64,000 nucleotides of DNA from Saccharomycopsis phalli (Eukaryota; Ascomycota; Saccharomycetes; Ascoideales; Saccharomycopsidaceae): positions 722,501-786,500 of the forward strand of contig CP073213.1 in assembly GCA_020342235.1 (NCBI GenBank), read 5' to 3'. The notes under the pieces were generated by a model. The model saw nothing but the letters and a program-made list of their open reading frames with translations, was not told the DNA's origin and made no database searches. This document shows, in pieces, positions 58,805 to 64,000 of the stretch (position 1 is the first letter of the stretch; each line of letters opens with the position of its first letter). Made by a program: the position numbers and the translations under genes.

Positions 58805-61800
58805 TTAATCAAGAACTTTACCAACACTCTTATTTTCAGAAACACGAATCTGGTCCTTTGGTACAGACTTCAAGCCGGAAGTCCCTGCACCACCTGTAAT
58901 CTGCGCAAATAGAGCATTCAATTGCTGAGGTGGTGGCCCTGTAGTTGTAGGCTCAAGGGGCGCCTGTGGAGGTGGAGGTGGCGGAGGGGCTCCAAAACCT
59001 GGAGGTGGAGGAGGAGGGGCTCCAAATGAAGGAGGTGCAGCAAATGGTGCTTCAGGAGGTGGAGGAGGTGCAAAAGGTGCTTCGGCAGGTGGAGGAGGTG
59101 GAGGAGGTGCAAACGGAGCAGATGAAAACGAATTAACCTCTGGGGCAACTTCAGGGTATTGTTGACCTTGGCTTTGCATCTCCGGTGCATCTTGGAAACT
59201 GTCGACAGAGTCTGGGATGGACAAGGAGGAAGCAACCGATGCCGGCGACCCAGGAACATCGTACGATTGATTAGGTATCGATTGATTTGCTGGTGGTGGC
59301 GGTGCAGCTACTTGTGGCGGTGCAATTACTTGTGGCGGCGCAGTGACCTGTGGCGGTGGTGGCGGTGTTGGCGTAGGCTCGGCTGAGGTGCCTCCAAATA
59401 AGAGCGACCCAATGGAATTGCCAGTGCTTCTGATTGGCAAATCATCGTCAGCGTTGTCGTGATCCTCGTCATCGTCATCACCCCATCCATCATCACTGTC
59501 GTTTGATGGCTGTCTTCGGTGTCTGCTTTCAATTGCCTTGTTCAAGTCAAACTTTGGCTCCTCCTTCTTTGGCTCTTCAATTTTTGGCACCAGCTTCTTT
59601 TCCTCAAAGTTTGCTGGTTGTACTGGTGGCGGTGGACGCGAAAATGGATTGTTGGAGGCCAATTTTGGTGCATTTCCATTAGCAGTGCCATTAGCTGGAG
59701 TCACCTCTTTTGTCATCGAAACATCGTCGACTTTAACCTCTTTAGCCATTGGAGGATCAACTGGAGTAGCCACTTCACCTGGCTGCTTCTTTGAAAATGG
59801 ATTGTAGTCTTCAGAAGGTGCCGATGCTGGTGGAGGCACAGACACTGGTGTAGACACAGTAGGAACATTACTGGAAGACCCCGAGCGCAACTTGTCGACT
59901 TGCTCTCGCAACTTCTTCAACCGCTCCTCCTTTTCACGACGCTTCTTCTCCTTGGCAGACTCTTTTCCAGCAGCCTTTTCTCTCTCTAAGCGGAGCTTTT
60001 CTTCATTTGCAAGCCGCTCCTTCTCGAGCTTCTCCTTTTCTAACCGCTTTTCTTCCGCCAACAACGCCTGGTATTCCTCATCATCGTCATCTGAAGACGA
60101 CTCCTCATCCTTAATCTCAGGCTCGGTAGCAACCGGTTGAGGTTGCTGCATAGGAATTGATGGCTGAGGTTGCTGCATAGGAATTGACGGTTGAGGTTGA
60201 GACTGCTGAACTGCAACAGGTGGCTGGGATGGAGGCTGTTGCACTTGCTTTGGAGGAGGAGCAGGAGCAGGGCCACGTCTCGTTGGAGTTGGTGATGGAC
60301 TAGTCTGCTTAGGACTTTCATAACCACCGGCACCCAAACCAAACTTGGCCAATTTCTCTGCCATTCTCTTGGCCGCTTGCTCTTTAATGTAAGCCGCTCT
60401 CTCTTGTGGAGTTCTGGAAGCTGCGGGTTTGTTTGGAACAGGTGGAGATACCTTCTTTTCGCTTGCGACTGGCTGGCTGTTGTACGATGGAGCAGGAGAG
60501 GTGAATGGCGCGGAAGAAGAAGCAAATGGCGCAGAAGAATACGACACTTGTGTAGAATTGCCAGACAACTCTTGAATAAATGCCCGGACAGGCTCACTGA
60601 CACCATTGCCCTGCTCCCACTTCTCAAAGCCAACCTGGCTTTGGAAAGCAAACAACGACTTCAAGGTGTTTTGGATTGTAGATTCCTGGTCGCGGATCGC
60701 CTCATCAATGTCACCAATGATCTGTTGCTGTTGCAAGCTCTCCTGGTTCAAGCGGTTGATCTCATTGGTCAAGAGAAGGTCATTTGAGTTCCCGTTCTTG
60801 TTGGTCAATGCGTTGATGCGCGCACGCAAAAGAGCCTTTTTATCGTTTGGATCGACGTTGGAGAACGAGTTTGGGTTCTTCTTCAACAAGTCTGCCTTGA
60901 ACCGTTCGATCTTCAACGCGTTGGTCTGTTTGTCCGCCTCCTTGATTTTAGCAATCAAGCCAGGCACGCTCGCAGTCAAATAATTCAACTTGCCCACCAA
61001 GCTATCTTTCTCCTGGAACGAGCTGCTGTTGAATTGGTTGTTGTTATCCGGGATGCGGCTGATGTCATTCTGCACGTCCCTGATACGACGCTTCAAGTTG
61101 TCAATCTCCGCGTCATCAAACCGCTGCTGCTTGTACTGCTCCAAGTTCCGCTCCTCCTCCTTTGCGTCGAGCGCGTCCAAAACCGTCTGTTTTTCGCGAA
61201 TCTCCTTCTTCAACTGCGAAATGAGCACCTCGCCCCGTGCGGTCGACGACACGTTGGTGAAATTATTCGACTTCACAGGCTTCTTGTGCCGCGCACTCGA
61301 GCTATAATGGACGGCGTCGTCGTCATTCTTGAACCGTGCTGCGTCAGAGCCCTTACCCAGATGCTTTGCTCCGGCCGACAGGCCGCTACGGAGCGACGAT
61401 TTGACATCGTCGATGATCCGCGAGGACTTAGGCACCAATTCAGGAGGAAGGCGAAGCGGGATCGGTGCTCCGGCAAGCCGGTTGTAGATGACCTTCATGG
61501 CAACAATGAATTCTTCCCTGGTCAATTTCCCGCGGTTTGTGCCATCTGCCAACGTCCAGATCTTCTCCAAGTCCAGTCTGGCCAATCCGGACTTGGAAAA
61601 CACTTCGATTGCAGCACTTGCACCTAAATACCCACTCGAGGCATGCTTCTTGAAGATCTCAGAGAACACAGAGATCTCGGACTTTGTCAATGCCTCATTG
61701 TTGACCACACCCACCTGACCGGATGATAACTGGAAGTTCCCAGTGGCATTGGTGCCAATGAACTGGTTCTGCATGGCCTGGAGTCCGGGAGTGATGATTC

Positions 61801-63079
61801 CGGTTTTCTGTGGCACCAAGCCGATCTGCCCGGTAGGTTGCGGTTGCAACCCGGTGTATTGCAGTTGTAGCCCAGTGTATTGCGGCTGGAACGACACTGG
61901 TGGGAAGTTTCCGCCGGTGAGTTGCCCTGTGATTTGCGGCTGGCCAATCTGGGGTTGGACACCTGTTAATTGAGGCTGGAAACTGGTAACTGGCTGACCA
62001 CCCTGGAACCCTGCCTGAAAAGTAGTTGGCTGTTGAAATCCAGTTGGTTGCTGCTGAAATCCAGTTGGTTGTTGCTGAAATCCAGTTTGTTGCTGCTGAA
62101 ATCCAGTTTGTTGCTGCTGAAATCCAGTTGGGTTAATCTGGAGAAGACCACTGCTTGGCTTGTCAACCAACTCGCTAAATGCGTTGTTGGACTTTGGAGC
62201 TGCTGGGTCAGGTACAGAAAAACTGATTTCGTCAACGTACCCCTCCACCTCGTTCTTGATCTTGTTTGGTAAAACCACTGGCAACTTGTCGCCATGAAGA
62301 GCGACATTACATAAATGAAGTGCCAATACAAACTCAGGAAATAACAACTGGCCCGCTTTGGTGGTATCTGCCAATGCCCACACTTTGCTAAGGGTCTCTG
62401 CGCCAAGATTGGACTTGAGCAAGATCTTGCGAGCGGCATCTGCGGAAATCGCCTTCTCACCATCGGGAACCGACTTGAGGAACAACTTCTCGTACTTCAG
62501 TTGCTGCTCCAACGTCACAAACGACAACCGGATGTTTGGGAGCTTCAACTGGGTGTTCACCGGCTTGGCAGCAAATCCAGTAGGCTGAGCTACCAAAAAG
62601 GTCTCGTTGTATGTCTGGAAACCGGTAGGTTGCGACACCAAAGGCTGGGTCTGTTGGAACGACGTCGACGGAATGGAAGCCCCAGTTTGCTGCGGTTGGA
62701 AGCTGGTCTGGAACCCAGTCTGTTGGGCCTGAAACCCAGGTTGCGATCCGGTCTGAAATCCAGGTTGCGATCCGGCCTGAAATCCAGGTTGCGATCCGGC
62801 CTGAAATCCAGGTTGTGATCCGGCCTGAAACCCAGTTTGCTGAGCCTGAAAGCCAGTTTGCTGAGCCTGAAAGCCAGCTGGAGCTCCAATCTGGAACCCA
62901 GACTGGGCCCCAGTCTGAAATGTCTGTGCCCCAGGTTGGAAGCCAGTTTGCTGCGCCTGGAAGCCAGACTGAGGTTGGAACTGCTGGAATCCAGGAGGCT
63001 GCTGGTTCTGAAACTGGCCCTGCTGGAAACCGGAATTGCCGTACTGCTGGTATCCGTTATAGTTATTATACGGGTTCAT
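58805..63079 (-). CDS. PAN1: Pan1, EH-domain scaffold of actin-coupled endocytosis
   Basis: 1424 residues from the ATG at 63079 (MNPYNNYNGYQQYGN); the frame is open further upstream but there it is antisense to COG5. Layout: a Gln/Gly/Phe repeat region (1-170; QTGFQ and QPGF units), EH domain 1 (about 183-285; LRLSF-type NIRLSFVTLEQQLKYEKLF, ALADTTKAGQLLFPEF), a second QTGFQQ repeat stretch, EH domain 2 (about 460-560; KSEISVFSEIF, TLADGTNRGKLTREEF), a long coiled coil, Lys/Glu helices, and a Pro-rich C-terminus ending in a WH2-like LNALFAQITGG...LKSV. In yeast Pan1 activates Arp2/3 with End3 and Sla1 and is controlled by Prk1 at QxTG-type sites, many of which are seen here. Short coding repeats of 24 bp are visible at about 62035-62135 and 62735-62830. 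Confidence 0.95.
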   Translation of the reverse strand: MNPYNNYNGYQQYGNSGFQQGQFQNQQPPGFQQFQPQSGFQAQQTGFQPGAQTFQTGAQSGFQIGAPAGFQAQQTGFQAQQTGFQAGSQPGFQAGSQPGFQAGSQPGFQTGSQPGFQAQQTGFQTSFQPQQTGASIPSTSFQQTQPLVSQPTGFQTYNETFLVAQPTGFAAKPVNTQLKLPNIRLSFVTLEQQLKYEKLFLKSVPDGEKAISADAARKILLKSNLGAETLSKVWALADTTKAGQLLFPEFVLALHLCNVALHGDKLPVVLPNKIKNEVEGYVDEISFSVPDPAAPKSNNAFSELVDKPSSGLLQINPTGFQQQQTGFQQQQTGFQQQPTGFQQQPTGFQQPTTFQAGFQGGQPVTSFQPQLTGVQPQIGQPQITGQLTGGNFPPVSFQPQYTGLQLQYTGLQPQPTGQIGLVPQKTGIITPGLQAMQNQFIGTNATGNFQLSSGQVGVVNNEALTKSEISVFSEIFKKHASSGYLGASAAIEVFSKSGLARLDLEKIWTLADGTNRGKLTREEFIVAMKVIYNRLAGAPIPLRLPPELVPKSSRIIDDVKSSLRSGLSAGAKHLGKGSDAARFKNDDDAVHYSSSARHKKPVKSNNFTNVSSTARGEVLISQLKKEIREKQTVLDALDAKEEERNLEQYKQQRFDDAEIDNLKRRIRDVQNDISRIPDNNNQFNSSSFQEKDSLVGKLNYLTASVPGLIAKIKEADKQTNALKIERFKADLLKKNPNSFSNVDPNDKKALLRARINALTNKNGNSNDLLLTNEINRLNQESLQQQQIIGDIDEAIRDQESTIQNTLKSLFAFQSQVGFEKWEQGNGVSEPVRAFIQELSGNSTQVSYSSAPFASSSAPFTSPAPSYNSQPVASEKKVSPPVPNKPAASRTPQERAAYIKEQAAKRMAEKLAKFGLGAGGYESPKQTSPSPTPTRRGPAPAPPPKQVQQPPSQPPVAVQQSQPQPSIPMQQPQPSIPMQQPQPVATEPEIKDEESSSDDDDEEYQALLAEEKRLEKEKLEKERLANEEKLRLEREKAAGKESAKEKKRREKEERLKKLREQVDKLRSGSSSNVPTVSTPVSVPPPASAPSEDYNPFSKKQPGEVATPVDPPMAKEVKVDDVSMTKEVTPANGTANGNAPKLASNNPFSRPPPPVQPANFEEKKLVPKIEEPKKEEPKFDLNKAIESRHRRQPSNDSDDGWGDDDDEDHDNADDDLPIRSTGNSIGSLLFGGTSAEPTPTPPPPPQVTAPPQVIAPPQVAAPPPPANQSIPNQSYDVPGSPASVASSLSIPDSVDSFQDAPEMQSQGQQYPEVAPEVNSFSSAPFAPPPPPPPAEAPFAPPPPPEAPFAAPPSFGAPPPPPPGFGAPPPPPPPQAPLEPTTTGPPPQQLNALFAQITGGAGTSGLKSVPKDQIRVSENKSVGKVLD

Positions 63080-63191
63080 CAGTAAAAGTAGAAGTCTACA
63101 CGACCTCCTATTTTTCACAAGTGAGGGCCACCTGCAGGTAGGGTGACGCCACCAATAGGTATAGCCATGTCGAATCGGGACATTGGGCAAG
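63080..63191. promoter_or_regulatory. Divergent promoter PAN1/COG5
   Basis: 112 bp between the two ATGs; contains CCACCTGCAGGTAGGGTG and no TATA box. Confidence 0.45.
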
Positions 63192-64000
63192 ATGTTCAGC
63201 GATGTTGAAAAGTTCCAGGATGACGGGTTTGTTGCGGTGAAGCATGCAAATGAGCTACTTGTGGCGACAAACGACGTGTTCTCCGACCAATTGGACACGC
63301 TCGGCCTGGCCGAACTTGACCTCACCACCGCGATTAAGAAGATCAAGTTCAATATAAAAGAAGTCAACGACCGCATCCACCAGATCTCGTCCAACAACTA
63401 CGACTCCTTGATTGGCGAGTTCGAGGAGATTGACGTCTTCCAGCGCGATTTCACCCTCCTCCAAGGCACTTTGGTCCAGTTGACCCTGCAGGTCGACACC
63501 TTGGACCGTGGATTTATCGTCCACTACGAGTCCTCGAGAAAAATAATCCGCCGCCTTGAGAATATCCACCAGACATTTGGCCTCCTCAACGACTCTATTT
63601 TGTTCTTGGACTTGGTGCGGCGTCTCAACATCGCCTTCAAAAATCTAGATCCCCAGGACGTGGCCAAGTCCCTTCGCAAAGTCGGAGTCCCGTTTTACAT
63701 GCTCAGCCAGATTCTACACGGCAACTCATCGTTCCAGAAATTGAAGCTCGTAACCCATTTCAAAACCACATACAAGCCAGATAAGGTCGCCCAGGTTAAC
63801 AGCTTCTGCTTGGACTTGCTCAAGCAAGACACCTGCCAGCATTACCAGCCGATTTTCATTTCCTTGATGATATACAACAGCTCAGATCAATTGATCGACT
63901 TCTTTGGCCAGTTCTACAAATTCGAGCTACACTACTGCTTGAACTTGCTCAAGAAAACCTTGATCTCACCCAAAAACTTTGACACCACCATGAAACGCAT
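63192..64000 (+). CDS. COG5: Conserved oligomeric Golgi complex subunit 5, 3' end beyond window
   Basis: The frame is open from ATG 63192 to the right edge, giving 269 residues. The start (MFSDVEKFQDDGFVAVKHAN) leads to ANELLVATND, DLTTAIKKIKFNIKEVNDRI and SSNNYDSLIGEFEEIDVF, then HYESSRKIIRRLENIHQTFG and LNDSILFLDLVRRL. This order (short N-terminal segment, coiled coil, then 'R.L...lRRL' helix) fits fungal Cog5, part of the lobe B tether for retrograde Golgi traffic. CTG and other codon use is like that of the neighbours. Confidence 0.75.
   Translation, partial: MFSDVEKFQDDGFVAVKHANELLVATNDVFSDQLDTLGLAELDLTTAIKKIKFNIKEVNDRIHQISSNNYDSLIGEFEEIDVFQRDFTLLQGTLVQLTLQVDTLDRGFIVHYESSRKIIRRLENIHQTFGLLNDSILFLDLVRRLNIAFKNLDPQDVAKSLRKVGVPFYMLSQILHGNSSFQKLKLVTHFKTTYKPDKVAQVNSFCLDLLKQDTCQHYQPIFISLMIYNSSDQLIDFFGQFYKFELHYCLNLLKKTLISPKNFDTTMKR

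Noticed and set aside
63080-63397. N-terminal extension of PAN1 by about 106 codons.
   Set aside because: It is antisense to the conserved COG5 N-terminus, and the inner ATG gives the typical MNPY-type Pan1 start.

Overview
This 64 kb window is nuclear DNA from a budding yeast (Saccharomycotina). Almost every gene is a single-copy yeast housekeeping gene recognisable by its protein (SEC27, ITC1, PUS1, NIP7, RSM23, VPS11/PEP5, TOP3, GIM3, UPS1, SRB8, SYN8, MSE1, FAL1, POL4, VAC7, HPM1, PAN1, COG5 and others). Genes are compact, most lack introns, and both strands are used evenly. Several CTG codons fall at positions where related proteins carry polar residues rather than leucine (POL4, TOP3, FAL1, HSK3). 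This suggests the CTG-Ser clade (Candida/Debaryomyces/Metschnikowia relatives). Protein lengths and domains here are from standard-code reading, so each CTG may in truth be serine. No transposon, LTR, rRNA or CRISPR was seen; the only tRNA is tRNA-His(GTG).

Layout. 1-7960: CLG1-type cyclin (partial), MRM2 and SEC27 on minus, ITC1 on plus. 8331-16866: PUS1/NIP7 divergent, RSM23, a four-TM membrane protein, a dienelactone hydrolase and the DASH subunit HSK3. 17798-28937: a HapX/Hap4-like regulator, VPS11, an LDB19/ART1-type arrestin, TOP3, a secreted I9 inhibitor-like protein, GIM3 and UPS1. 29388-37965: SRB8, bleomycin hydrolase LAP3, a proline-rich secreted CAP protein. 37966-41057: a 3.1 kb gene-poor gap with tRNA-His. 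41058-50584: a serine-rich CAP protein, SYN8, a small spliced unknown gene, MSE1, a bHLH factor, ATG31 and FAL1. 50945-64000: POL4, an RluA-type pseudouridine synthase, VAC7, an EMI1-type twin-CX9C protein, HPM1, PAN1 and COG5 (partial).

Functional themes are those of an ordinary chromosome arm: RNA modification (MRM2, PUS1, the RluA-type synthase), trafficking and vacuole biology (SEC27, VPS11, SYN8, VAC7, COG5, PAN1, LDB19), mitochondrial expression and lipids (RSM23, MSE1, UPS1, MRM2), and chromatin/transcription (ITC1, SRB8). No operon-like pathway cluster is present.

Two properties stand out. First, at least six genes are spliced with very small introns (37-44 nt) whose branch-point motif sits only a few bases from the 3' splice site; one intron splits ITC1 directly after its ATG. 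Second, nearly every intergenic gap longer than about 85 bp between convergent genes carries its own short tandem repeat (unit 20-48 bp). The units are unrelated from locus to locus, and in two cases the array runs through the stop codon of a neighbouring gene. This locus-specific minisatellite pattern is the most unusual feature of the window.
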